Assembly (NCBI GenBank): GCA_021442155.1
Contig: CM038221.1
Coordinates: 23,373,906 to 23,437,905 of the forward strand
DNA: 64,000 nucleotides
From: Cymbidium sinense
Lineage: Eukaryota > Streptophyta > Magnoliopsida > Asparagales > Orchidaceae
Reading direction: 5' to 3'
The position numbers were made by a program, and so were the translations under genes. The notes beneath the pieces are model-generated. The model searched no databases, had not been told where the DNA came from, and saw only the letters and a list, made by a program, of their open reading frames with translations. Of this stretch, positions 44,557-56,289 are shown one piece after another; the stretch's first letter is position 1, and each line of letters begins with the position of its first letter.

Positions 44557-47500
44557 GTGCTGATGGGATTAGTTAATTAATTAGGCTATTCTAATTATCT
44601 TTTAATCACAAAAACTTCATAAAATTATAATTAAATGTAGAAAAATCAAAAAAATATAAATGAAGGCTCATTTTAAAGGTAGTTTAGAGGGGAATCCAAT
44701 AAAATTATTTTTTAATTGATTTTGAAAGTGAAATTTTCTTAATTAGGATTTAATTAAAAATTGAATTACCTTAATTACTCCCTAATTACTTCATTAATTA
44801 ATTCTAAATTTTTCTGACATATTTAGTGGGATAACTTCTGCCTCTCTTAATTTTCTTGGAATTTATTAATGATTTAATTAGAAAAATTAATTATTGAATC
44901 TCTAATCATCCCCTTAATATAATTAAGAGTAATTAAGCATATGAATAGTGGTTTAATCCTTTAATTGATATAATTAAACATTGTTTAAGTAGGGAGGAGG
45001 TTTATGGAATGGGTTTGAGATATTTTCCCTAAGTTATTCCCTAAACCCCTTTCTTCCTTAATCCAAACATAATTAAGGATTAATCCACTAATGATCTATT
45101 TAATTAGTCTAATTGAACTTTCAGAACTAATTTAGAATTAATCAATCTTTTGCTGGGTAGATCCTTAGGTGTTCAAAAGCCTAAGGTAAGTTTGAAAAAA
45201 TTATATCCAACTTACATGTGTGGGAAGGTTATGAAAGTACTTAATGAAAACCATTTAGTTTAATTAATCAATAATTGTGAGCCAATTGCATTAGACTCCT
45301 TTATGTCTTAGGTGCATTATTGATTTAAATTCCACGTAGTTGCATATCATATGTTGGCTCATAATTATTAGTTTAATTATGTTAAAGTGATATAGGTAAG
45401 GGGTAATTAATGGATTTAATTCACACATTAACCTAAATAAAATATAAAATCAACCTAATTATTCTAAAAATTAAACTAAAACAATTCATACATGGGAGAA
45501 ATTGGTTAGGACTAGTAAACTCTTTTCACATTTCCAAAGTCAAATCAAATTCAAAAATAAAAACCTCTTTAAAGAATTTTGATTCACTTTAAATGATCTT
45601 ATTTCATAGGATTGTCTTTAGGAATTAATTAGGGTGAATGAAGTCATATGCTTACATCATTTTATATCTTTCCAAGCATGCTAAATATTGTATGCCATAT
45701 GAAATCATGCATTCATATCTTTTGAAAAATCAATTAAATGAAATATTTCCTTTATGTCAAATTGCATGTTTTGGCTAAAGTAAGAATATGAATGGCTATT
45801 ATCACTATTAAAAAAAAAAGTATTTTCATAACTTATAAAATCAAAGATTATAAATGAGGTGATGCTACTTATAAGTACTTATAAGCTTACATGTGATTAT
45901 AGCATAAGATGTGTTATGTGATTTTTTTTCTCTTTCTTAACATGAATTTGAACAGGATTTGCAAAGTGTATAGTTCATTTAAAAAGAACATAACACTTGC
46001 TTAAATATATTCCTATGCACTCCCATGTTATGACTTAAGAAGGATCCTCATATTACACATGTAAATGGTACAACCAAAGTCAAACAAAAATATTTTGCAT
46101 GATTCTTCATCCATTTGTTTTCTGTTTGTATATGCACATGTATTTAAGAAAAGTAGTATATTAGTCTGGACATCCTAGGATTGCGAGGCTTTAAGTAGCC
46201 CCAAGTAGGTCTTGTACCTTACACCCCGGTGAAAATAATGGCTACTGCACTCACTTATATATCTTTTATACATGTAGATGTGCATTTGATTAATGGATAA
46301 GAGAGTCCATCTTTTCTACTTAATAAAAGATATGCATTCATGGAATGTCCAAATTTTCTTAAGCAATATCTCTTAGCATTCATCATCAAGGTGTGCTAAA
46401 ATTTGCACTGCATGTATATATATGCTTAGAATTATTCATATGCATAGTATACATGTTGGAAAGAAATAAATGGTTGTGTTATGTGATAATAATTCATTTT
46501 AATTAATCTTAAGATGCCTTTCTTATTTAATAAGTTTATTTAGAGCAAATCTAAACTCAGGGTTAATTAAAACACATAATAAAATATTCACTAAAGAAAA
46601 ATCATTAATGAATCTACCTTAGAAATTACTTAAGGTAGGGATGAAAGAGAAGTTCTCTTCTCTTTTCTTCTCTTTACAATATTTAGTAATTAAGTGTAGG
46701 TTCGTTCAAACCAAATTAAATCATCAAATAAAATTGACAAATTGACTAAATCATTTAAAATAAAACCACCATCTAAGTTAAATCATTCACATTTAAATAA
46801 TTATAACCTTAAAGCCTAGCTAAGATATACCACACAAGCCTTAAATGAAACACACATTAGGCTAAGTCACCATTTCTAGCTCTATGTTAGGGTGGTGCAT
46901 GGTTTGATGCCTGATTTTATTTTGTGATGTAATGTTTTTAGATTGGATGTTAGGGTGCATGTGCATAGACTGGATGATAGGATGACTTAAGTCTAATCAT
47001 GTCTTCTATAGGGGATTATGCTTAAGGGAGCGCTGTAATAAAAATATAAATACTTTTCCTGTGCAGGTTGCTTATACCCCTAAGCATGATCCCAACTAGG
47101 ATAGGTGGACTTGGTTACTCACGTGTGGGGTTGTTGACCTTATTTTTAGAATGAGATCTCAACCCCTCCATCTTAGACATAAGACTTCTCTTAGACACTA
47201 AGAGTTTTCTTAGTCTTAAGACACTTTTAGTGATTATGTGAACACTCAACCTAGACCTAGAGACTTAGAAGAGTTAGTCATAGGAATAGGTCATGCCTTA
47301 GGGGTGTTAGGAAAATTTTGCCTTCCTTATAGCTTGAACCAACTCCTCACTTAAATTCCAAATCAAGTCTAAACCAACTCCAAACTCAAAATCAAATCAA
47401 CATCAAAACTTAAATCAATCTCAACTTAATTGATTTTCTCAAACTTAAATCAATTCTAAATGATTGAAATTCCAAATTCCAACAATTTTTCCTACGTCAC

Positions 47501-47686
47501 TTTGATTATATCTTATGGACTTAGCCTAAATCAAATCTAAATTGAAGAAGTTTTCTCATAATCCACTTATATTCTCATTTATATTCACAAATATAAATGA
47601 AATATAAATTCAAATAACCAAAACTAAATTTAGAAATCAAATTCAAATTCAACCACAATTCAACCTAAGCCTTTCAAGTCAAAATC

Positions 47687-48030
47687 TTGAACTTAGCCAA
47701 ATCAAATTCAAATCAAGCCAAACCCTTGATTTTTCTTCATGATTCAATCAAAACTTTAATCATGAATCCAAATATAAACCATCAATCCAAGAATCAATTC
47801 GAAACTCAAATCCAAATTCAACCACAATTCAACCTAAGCCTTTCAAGTCAAAATCTTGAACTTAGCCAAATCAAATTCAAATCAAGCCAAACCCTTGATT
47901 TTTCTTTATGATTCAATCAATCCTTCAATCATGAATCCAAATATAAACACAAACTTCAATCATCAAACTAAAACTAAATTCAAAAAATCAAACCCAAGTC
48001 AAACTCATGTTCACCCTTTAAAATTGAAAT
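47687..48030. repeat. Local duplication found only in unit 2
   Basis: A block starting 'gaacttagccaaatcaaatt' near 47690 recurs 169 bases later near 47859, and both copies give the spurious peptide start MNLAKSNSNQAKPLIFL. Unit 1 has only one such block (about 42170-42240). Confidence 0.85.
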
Positions 48031-50231
48031 TGTCAAATGAATCAAAACCCATTTGACTCCAACTCACTTGCAAATGGATTTATATTTTAATCATAAGTTC
48101 ATATGTGAGTTCAACCAAACTTGATTCAAGCCTTGATCAAGTCAATTTATCCACTTAGCTCACTTGATCCAAAGTGACCTAAAGTACCCCTCTTGAGCCA
48201 AATTCTAATCCTACCTAAATTTGATTGAACTAAGCCTATCTAGGCCTCACATTGTGAGCAACAATCATCATGAGATGATCAATCACTCAAATTGGATCAA
48301 ACCAAGTCAAACTTAAGGGTTGACCAAGTTAACACGTAGCAACACTTAGCCAAAATAAAATCTAAACTAGCCAAAATCTATCATAGGCCAAATTGATTGA
48401 AACCATTGATCAAACTCATTCATGATCAATGTTTGAACTTGACCAAGTCATCATTTGAGCCTAACCTATCCCAATTGGCCACTTGACCCAATTTGACCCA
48501 ACTTGACCTAAAAAGTCAAAATGTGTCAAAACTTGATCTAAGCCAAATTGATTGAAACTAATGGATCAAGTTCATTACAAATCACTTGTTGAACTTGATC
48601 AAAGCCTCAATTAGCCAACTAGACCCAACCTAGCCCAATTGACCTTGAACCCAACTTAACCTAAAAAGTCAAATTGAGCCAAAATCAAATTAAACCAAAA
48701 CTGATTAGAAAACAAAGATACCAGTACATCTCATATGACCAATGATACCTAAACCAACCCATACCTAAGCCAAATTGGTCAAATGGGCAAATTGGTCAAC
48801 TTGACCCATTTGCCTAAATGAAATCAAATGAACCAAATCCAAATATAAATCAAATTGAACCAAACCAATGATGCCAAAATATTTCAAATGGTCATATGAA
48901 CTTGACCCAACCCTTGGTTTGACTCAGTTTGACCAATTGGTCGACTTGACCTAAGTTGACCCATTTTGACCTAAATGAGTCAACATGAGCCAAATCATAT
49001 CAAATCAATTTCAAATTCATTGAAACTTGGCCCAACCCATTTTTCAATCATACCAAACATACTCAACCTAAAATACAAGCCAAATGACCATTTTAACCCT
49101 AGGTCAAAGGATAATTCTTGGCCAAATGCACTTGGAATTTAGTCAAATCCTCTTCATAGCCACTTGTCACTAGTGAGCATGATGCACATGACCCAATAGG
49201 TTTGGGTAAGCCAAACCCAACCCAAGGTCAAACCGACCACTCCCTTCATTTTAAGCACATGGAAATCACTCCTCCACCCAAAATCAGCACATAACACTCC
49301 TCCACTACCTCCTATGGCCAAAGTCAAATACATAACACCCTAAACGTCCTAACAAACCCATTGCATGAGGTGAATTTGATCAAAATGACATCTCTAAGCT
49401 CAGCCATCCGATCCACCTAAGGGGAATATACTCCCCCTAAGTTCACTTCATTCACACGGACTCACAGTCGATTAAAGCAAGGGAAGCTAGAGAAACCAAT
49501 TGCAAGCTCCTTCAAGTCTCCTAGAGCTTCTTCCATTTCTCCTCTTCTCAGTTTCTTCAAGCCGAAAATAGGGGAGCTCCACCATTTTTTCAAACACATA
49601 CAATACCCAAATTCAGCTCAATTGCTCTTCCAAGCACCTTGAGGGAACCCAATCGAGTTCACTCAAACCTTCTTCCAAGTTCTCAAGGCATGGGAGAGGG
49701 GACTTTGATCAAGGCTGCAAGCTTAGGAGGAACGTTTTGGTCAATTGAAGGAGTCACTCAATACCAAAGCCTCAAATCTTTAATAGGGCTTTATCTCTAC
49801 CAGATGAAGCTACCTCGATGGATTAGAGTGCCTGTGATAGCCTCTGATGAGGTATGCCTTCTACCCGAGCTTAAATTAGGGAGTGTGTGGTCCTTTGTGA
49901 AAGAACCTCATGCAAAATTGACTGTTGGATTTACTTGTGCTTACTTTCTAGATGGTGTGGGTAAAGTTTGAGTTCAATCCGAGCTCAGTCAAGCTTAGAT
50001 CTTGCCCTAGAGAGTGGACGGATGCCCTCTCCCACAGGCAAACTCAGTGACGGATCATGGACCATCCATCCATGCATTTTGGATGGATGATCCTCTGATT
50101 TATCTATTAAGAACTGCGGGCTCGATCTCAACCGTCCGATCCTTGATCGGACGATCCAGAGAGAAAGCACATAGCACCACCACTGATGTGGCACTGGGAT
50201 GTGATAACTTAAGTGAGGAATCCTATTGTGC

Positions 50232-50268
50232 CACGTGGAAAGCGCATGCCGCGTCAGCAGTCCACGTG
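50232..50268. promoter_or_regulatory. Pair of G-boxes in unit 2
   Basis: CACGTG at 50232-50237 and 50263-50268, matching the pair in unit 1. A palindromic 'gtccgatccttgatcggac' at 50134-50152 lies just upstream. Confidence 0.4.
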
Positions 50269-53200
50269 ATACCGACATGATTAGTTATATAATTAGAGGT
50301 TTTAATTAATTCCTTAATCACTGAAACTTCAAAATAACATAACTAAATGTAGAAAAATCATAAATACAAAATAAAATGCATTATGAAGATAATTCAGTAA
50401 GGAATTCACTTAAGTTATTTATAATGGATTTTGAATAGTATATTTTCCTTAATTAAGGTTTTAATAAAAATTTATTAACCCTAATTACTCCCTAATTACT
50501 TCATTAATTCATTTCAAATTTCACAGATGTATTTAGTGGGATGACCTCTATCTCCCCTAATTTTCTTGGGATTTATTGATGAGTTAATTAGGAAAATCAA
50601 TTAATGAATCCGTAATCACTCTCTTTATGTAATTAAGGGTAATTAAGCATGTGAACAGTAGTTTAATCCCTTTATTAAGTTAATTAAGCCTTGCTTAAGT
50701 GAAGAAGAGGTTTATGGAATGGGTTCGGGGAATTTTTCCTAAGCCATTCCCTAAACCCCTTTCCTTCATTAATCCAAACTTAATTAAGGACTAATCCACT
50801 AATCACCTATTTAATTAACTTGATAAAAATTTAAAAATTCTAGAACTTAACTAATTCATCTTGGGTAGGTTGTTAGGTATTCAATAACCTAAGTAACTTA
50901 ATAAAAATCAAAATCTAACCTACATGTGTAGGGAGGGTTATGAAAGAACTTAAATTAAACCCTTTAGCTTAATTAATCACTAATTGTGAGCCAATTGCAT
51001 TAGGCCCCTTTATTTCCTAGGTGCATTACTATCTTAAATTTCTTGTGTGGTTTTATGCCATACATTGGCTCATAATTATTTGATTAAATATATTAAAGTG
51101 GTGTAGGTAAGGGGTAATTAATGAACTTAATATATACCTTAACCTAAGCAAAGCATAAAACTCACCTAATGGTTCTAAAATTAAACTAAACAACATACAC
51201 ATGTGGGAAATGGGTTAGGACCAGCAAACCTTTTCACATTTTCTAAATTCAAATCGAACTTAAAATAAAACAAAAATCTCTTAAAAATAAATTTGGTTTA
51301 CTTTAAATAATCCTATTTCATAAGGTTGTCTTTAGGAATTAATTAGGGTGAATGAATTTACATGCTTTCATCATTTTATTTCTTTCATAATATGCTAAAT
51401 GTGTATGTCATATGAAAATCATGCATTCATGCCTTTTGAAAATTGAATTAAAAATGAAATATTTTCTTTATGTCAAATTGCATGTTTTGGCTAAAGTAAG
51501 AATATGAATGGCTATTATGACTATTAAATCCAAAATTATTTTCAAAACTTATAAATAAAATATCATAAGTGAAAGATATGCTACTTATTTATTTATAAGG
51601 TATGTGAGTATAAATATAAAGATGTGTATTGTGTGGCTTTCCTTCTCTTCTCTTTTAAGATGAATTTGGATGGATTTACAAAGTGTATGGTTCTTTTAAA
51701 AGAACATAACACTTGCTTATATCTTTTCATATCCACTTCCATGTTATGAATTAAGAAGGATTCTCAAATTTAAACATGTAAATGAAACAACCAACAAATT
51801 AACCAAACAAACATCAACTTTTGCATGATTCTCTTTCCATGCATTTCTTTTTGTACATGCACATGTATTTAAGAAAAGTGATATATTAGTCTGGACAACC
51901 ATGGGGTTACGAGGCTTTAAGTAACCCTAAGTAGGTCTTACACCTTACACCCCTGGTGCTAACAATGACGGTGTACTAACTTATGTCTTTTATACTTGTA
52001 AATGTGCATATGAAAAATGGATAAAAGAATCGCTCCATTTCTACTTAACAAAATCATGCATCATGAAGCATCCAAATTTTCTTAAGTAACTCTCTTAGCA
52101 TTCATCATTAAGGTATGCTAAACATTTCGATTTGCATGTATAGATATGTTTAGGATTCATCCATATGCATGTTACACATGTTGGGAAAGAAATGAAGTAT
52201 TGTGTATTTTGTGATAGTATTTCACTTTACTTAATCTTAAAATACCTTTTTTTAATAGGTTTGTTTAGGAAAAATCTAAACTTAGGATTGATTAAAACAC
52301 ATAATAAAACATTCACTAAACAAAAATCAAACATGAATCTACCTTAAAAATTACTTAAGATAGGGAGGAAAGAGAAGATTTCTTCTCCTTTCCTCTCTTT
52401 ATAACTTAGTAATTAATTGTAGGATTAAGTCAAACTAAATCAAAATACAAAATAAAATCAACAAAAGCAACTAAATCAGTTACATGAAACAAATCCTCTA
52501 AGTTGAACATTTCCATACTTAGAAAACTTCAACCTTAAAGCCTAGCTAAGCATACCACACAAACTTTAAATAACACACACATTAGGCTAAGTCACCACTT
52601 CTAGTCCTATGTTAAGGTGGTGCATGGTTTGATATTTGCTTATATTTTGTGATATTTTATTTTTAGTCTAGATGTTAGGGTGTATGTGCATAGATTGAAT
52701 GGCAGGGCGATCTTAGTCCAACCGTTATCTTCTGCAAGAGATTGTGCTTATGGGGTGCTGTAATAAAAATATAATTGCTGTGTAGGTGCTTATACCCCTA
52801 AGCATAATCCAAAATAGGCCATGTGGACTTAGTTACCCATGTGTAGGGTGCTAAGTCCAATTTACATATATTCATGCTTGGGATTGTTGGTTTGTTTAGC
52901 TAATCTCTGTTTTACAGGTATTAGTTAGATTTAGTATTCCCTTTTTCATGTAATTTTGTAATTAGGATTTTAGAATGATTGTTATGGGATATTAGGATGA
53001 GCATTGGTCATAAGACTATGCCTTATGTACCATGTGAAGGCTTTGGAGTAACCACATTCCAACCAACCAAAAAGAAAAAAAGAATAGAGAAGAAAGAAGG
53101 AAGAAGAAAGAAGAGAGAAGAAATGAAGAATGAAGACTTCCATAACAATGAATTACTTCTTGATTGTATTTAATTCATTTGTAATCTAGATTGTATAAGG

Positions 53201-54190
53201 GTAGAGCTTGACTACTCAATTTATTTTTGGGTTTGTGCGATGGAGCCCGACCACAAATGACCTTTTATTCTTTTGCGCTAGCTTTGTAAATTGATTGATA
53301 TTTGTTTAGCTTGTGCATTAAGATAATATCTTTTCCTAGTTTATTCCTTGCTTTGATGTGTGACTTGGATGATGATTAGGTTCTTAGAAAAATAAATTGT
53401 CTACCCAACTAATCAATTCAAACTAAAAATAAACAACTCATAACCTTACCTAAATCTTAGTTATAAATCAAGATAAAAGAATTAGCAACCCCTTAGCTGG
53501 ATGTTGTATTACTTCATCATGCATAAAAACATATTATTTCACTCTTGACTTGGAGGGCTTCCACCTTTTCCAAAGAACTTGGCTTGACCTTTGAGAGCCA
53601 TGGTGGAAATACACCTCCTCATCTTGCTGATTTTGGCCCATAATCTAATTTCTAATGCATTAGGCATACAAATCCTAAAGCTTGTGTCAAATTGATTGTC
53701 CAAAAATAAAAATAAAATGTGACAAAATTTGTATTAGATTTAAGTCATTAAGTCATGCCCTACATGATCTAGTCTCTTAGGGAGTGTGTTTAAGGACTTA
53801 GTCTCTTTCTAAATAAATAATAGCCTAGTTATCTTACAAAAGCATATGACCTGCCTACTTATTTTAAAATTGTAGGAGGAGTTAGTTAGCGGCCATCCCT
53901 AGGCGGTTGTAAGTCCAACAGTTGGGTGGTTTTTTCTCTTTTGTGGATGTAAACCAAATACCCATTTTTGCCTTAAATTTAGGTCATGCTCTTGGGCCTC
54001 GCCAAAGCTCCATAGATTTAGGTTCATAGGTTGCTACTTTTCTTTGCGGGCTACGAGCATAAATTCTCACCTCTTAGGCATTTCTATGACCTTGTATCAT
54101 GGAATTGTAAGCCCTAACTTTACAAAGAAAAATTAAATTAAATAAATCAATTCAATTTTAAAAATATAAATACCAACTATCTGATAGTTT

Positions 54191-54228
54191 GGGATGCTTA
54201 CTAGGCTTCCTAGTATCATAAGCATCCC
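54191..54228 (+). other. Hairpin in the LTR end region
   Basis: GGGATGCTTACTAGG and CCTAGTATCATAAGCATCCC pair around a CTT loop, with a few bases bulged in the right arm. It lies about 500 bases before the LTR end and upstream of the TATA-like site. Confidence 0.7.
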
Positions 54229-54456
54229 CTACTTATCTTCTTTTGGCTTCGATAAGAACTCCCTCCTCTTGATCGATCTCACTTGATCTTCAAAAAAATA
54301 AACCAAACGATTGATTGTCCTACATTTCAAAATCTTTAGAGACATCATTTACCTAGAGTATTCTAAGGAATCTTTAGATGTAATTAACTATGGGGGCTTG
54401 CCCTTATAGGGAACTTAATGGACCTGATTTAAAATAAACTCTATTTTACTTTTTCA

Positions 54457-54464
54457 TATAAAAT
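54457..54464 (+). promoter_or_regulatory. Possible TATA box of the Tat/Ogre-like LTR
   Basis: TATAAAAT in 'tttcatataaaataagg'. If used, transcription would begin about 30 bases later, leaving roughly 230 bases of R-U5 before the LTR end. This is a pattern match only, in AT-rich DNA. Confidence 0.3.
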
Positions 54465-54729
54465 AAGGGAAGAATCTCTGGTATATTTTGAAGACCCATA
54501 GTCCTTAGGAGTCCTTATTGAGATGATTTGGTCCATTGTAGGGTGGTGACTTCTATCTTTCGAGATAATACACCTCTCCTCAATGTCATACCCGATCACC
54601 CTAATAAGAACATATGTGGATCTACATGGTGTCCCGAAAAGGTGTTATATATTTCTATTTTCATCTATCCTCTTTTCCAAAAGGGGGATAGAAGAAGGCA
54701 AGAATATATAATTTTACCACAAATTTTTC

Positions 54730-54747
54730 TGGCGACTTCGCTGGGGA
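54730..54747 (+). other. Primer-binding site of the Tat/Ogre-like element
   Basis: TGGCGACTTCGCTGGGGA. Ogre-type Tat elements carry TGGCGACTC(C/T)G(C/T)TGGGGA here, reported to pair with the 3' end of a tRNA-Arg. It stands 8 bases after the LTR end ACA. It sets the element's start and plus orientation. Confidence 0.85.
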
Positions 54748-54846
54748 AGATTCATCTCTCCATCTTTGGTAAATGATCATTGTCTCCAAGTATCAATAGT
54801 AGGTTTGTACTTTTGTATGAATCATGGACTATCTTTCTTTTTTATT

Positions 54847-56286
54847 GGCACTTAGCTTATTTTATCCTTAAGTTAAGCTAGCCAACATCTTTAAGTTTTA
54901 GGACCTTACCCCATATTGGTCTTAAAACTCCCGTTGGGTTCCCCAATGGGTGAAAATAAAAATTTAATAAAAAGAAAATGATCAAAGACTTCCTCTTTAC
55001 CATTTCTTTGGTAAGGAAATGTTCATTCCAAAAATAAAGACAAAATAAATCCTTCATAAAAGTCTTGCTTTTCAAAAGTACTTTTTCAAAATATACTTAA
55101 TAAAATATTTACGCTACATCTAATAATTTCTATAATTGTTACGTGTAGGAACATTTCAAAAATAAAACCAACAATCATATTTTCCAAAAGCACAAATGAA
55201 TACCTTCCCTCAATTTACTTGAATGAATATTTCATCTTCAAATAAAAATAACAATCAACATTCCAAAAATAAAACCAAAAAAATCAATTTTCAAAAAGCA
55301 CATATAAAACCTCTCCACTCAATATACCCACATTTATTGAATGGAGGTTTCATTTCCAATCAAAATAAAAAATTAATCAAAAAGCACATATGAAACCTCT
55401 CCATTCAATATACCCATATTTATTGAATGGAGGTTTCATTTCCAAATAAAATGACACAATTTTGAAATCCCACTTAACATATTCCATATATGATTAGGTT
55501 GGAATTTCCTTTTTCAAAAGAAAAAAAGTAATAATCACACACGAAACTACATCTTTGAAAAATGAAATATAATTAATTTCCATCGTACATACCCAAATTT
55601 GTTAAATGAAAATCTCTCTTTTCAAAATCAACAAAACACAAATTTTTTGAAACACATTTTTGGGATTTCATTTAGCATACTCAAATTTGCTAAGTGAAAT
55701 CTCCATTCCACAAAATTTAAAACACACTTGGAACTTCATTTTAGCATGCCACATTTGCTAAAAGTGAAGTCCCCATTTTCAAAATAAAATTTCAAACACA
55801 TTTTTGAATTTCATTTAAGAATCCTATTTTTTTTTAAAATTCTCTTTCAAAAATAAAACACACTTGAATTCTTCATTTAGCATACCCAAATTTGTTAAAT
55901 GAGGATTCCATTTTCAAAATCACAAATGATTTACAAAATAAAGCAAACAAAGAAAAAGAAGAAATTGTTTTCAAACACCTCACTTAGCATACCCAAATTT
56001 GCTAAGTGAGTGAATTCCAAAAATCTCAAATCAAAATTAAATCAATTGACCCTTTACTTTAACATACTCAAATTTGTTAAATGAAGGGTCATCAAAATCA
56101 AAAATAATAATTCAAAATGAACCTATGGAAGCATCTCTCAAAAAGTATTTGAACCCATTTTTAACATACCCAAATTTGCTGAAACTGGGTTCAACATTCA
56201 AAAAATCCTCTTTTCAATCAATCTCAAAATCTCCTCTAAATCTATTTAAGCCCCACTTAACACTTTCAAGATGCTGAGTGTGGGTT
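54847..56286 (+). other. Leader hairpin array (about 17 stem-loops)
   Basis: Consecutive inverted repeats fill the leader between primer site and coding region: 54847-54883, 54894-54929, 54930-54950, 54990-55018, 55114-55148, 55306-55350, 55392-55437, 55464-55507, 55576-55612, 55662-55704, 55730-55774, 55806-55843, 55866-55909, 55976-56012, 56048-56090, 56151-56192 and 56250-56286. Most from 55306 on share a 10-base loop like TACCCAAATT; stems of 13-19 bases differ between units but pair within each. Spacing is about 60-110 bases, and the linkers are rich in 'tttcaaaa' and 'aaaataaaa'. As RNA this would be a bead-string of stem-loops. Role unknown; packaging, dimerisation, translation control or a template for small RNAs are all possible. 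Confidence 0.8.
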
Positions 56287-56289
56287 CAA

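Larger units (their letters stand above)
41330..47128 (+). repeat. Giant direct repeat, unit 1 (about 5.8 kb)
   Basis: Unit 1 is collinear with unit 2 (47129-52850) along its whole length at a steady offset of about 5.7-5.8 kb. For example 'aataggtcatgc' is at 41480 and 47285, 'ccacgtggaaagc' at 44521 and 50231, and 'attagtctggaca' at 46160 and 51885. In order it has a Caa/Tca-rich part with 18-base repeats (41560-41640), a TTGACC-rich part (42560-43540), a GC-richer part (43540-44540) with two G-boxes, then AT-rich sequence and a final 'cccctaagcat' block. No transposon protein is encoded. I read it as a duplicated portion of the long LTR of the Tat/Ogre-like element to the right; it could instead be an independent large tandem repeat. 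Confidence 0.75.
47129..52850 (+). repeat. Giant direct repeat, unit 2 (about 5.7 kb)
   Basis: Second copy, head to tail with unit 1. Unit 1 ends '...cacgtgtggggt' and unit 2 starts at once with 'tgttgacctta', matching 'cgtttgacctca' at the start of unit 1. Unit 2 ends '...catgtgtagggtgc' and passes into the unique LTR end. The copies have many substitutions and small indels but similar length, so the duplication is old and both units have been kept whole. The plus frame at 49639-49971 has a diverged counterpart at 44054-44254, but no protein-like constraint is evident by eye. Confidence 0.75.
52851..54721 (+). repeat. 3' end of the 5' LTR of a Tat/Ogre-like gypsy element
   Basis: The LTR end is placed at TTACCACA (54714-54721), a few bases before the primer site. 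It contains a polypurine GAAGAA stretch (53068-53135), a TATA-like TATAAAAT at 54457-54464 and a stable hairpin at 54191-54228. No reading frame has a motif. The left limit of the LTR is not resolved: it may start here, with unit 2, or left of unit 1. The matching 3' LTR is outside the window. Confidence 0.6.

Noticed and set aside
47100..47140. Junction of the giant units as an LTR/internal boundary
   Set aside because: No primer site or polypurine tract is present; the units simply abut.
49639..49971. 110-codon plus frame in unit 2 as a gene
   Set aside because: The counterpart in unit 1 (44054-44254) is broken and out of register, and no codon-level constraint is visible.
53068..53135. 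GAAGAA-rich stretch as a possible polypurine tract marking a 3' LTR start
   Set aside because: It lies upstream of a primer-binding site with no pol before it, and no TG start with repeated sequence follows.
55306..56286. The leader repeat as a CRISPR array
   Set aside because: Units are hairpins with a conserved loop and variable stems, not identical repeats with unique spacers, and the setting is a plant retrotransposon.
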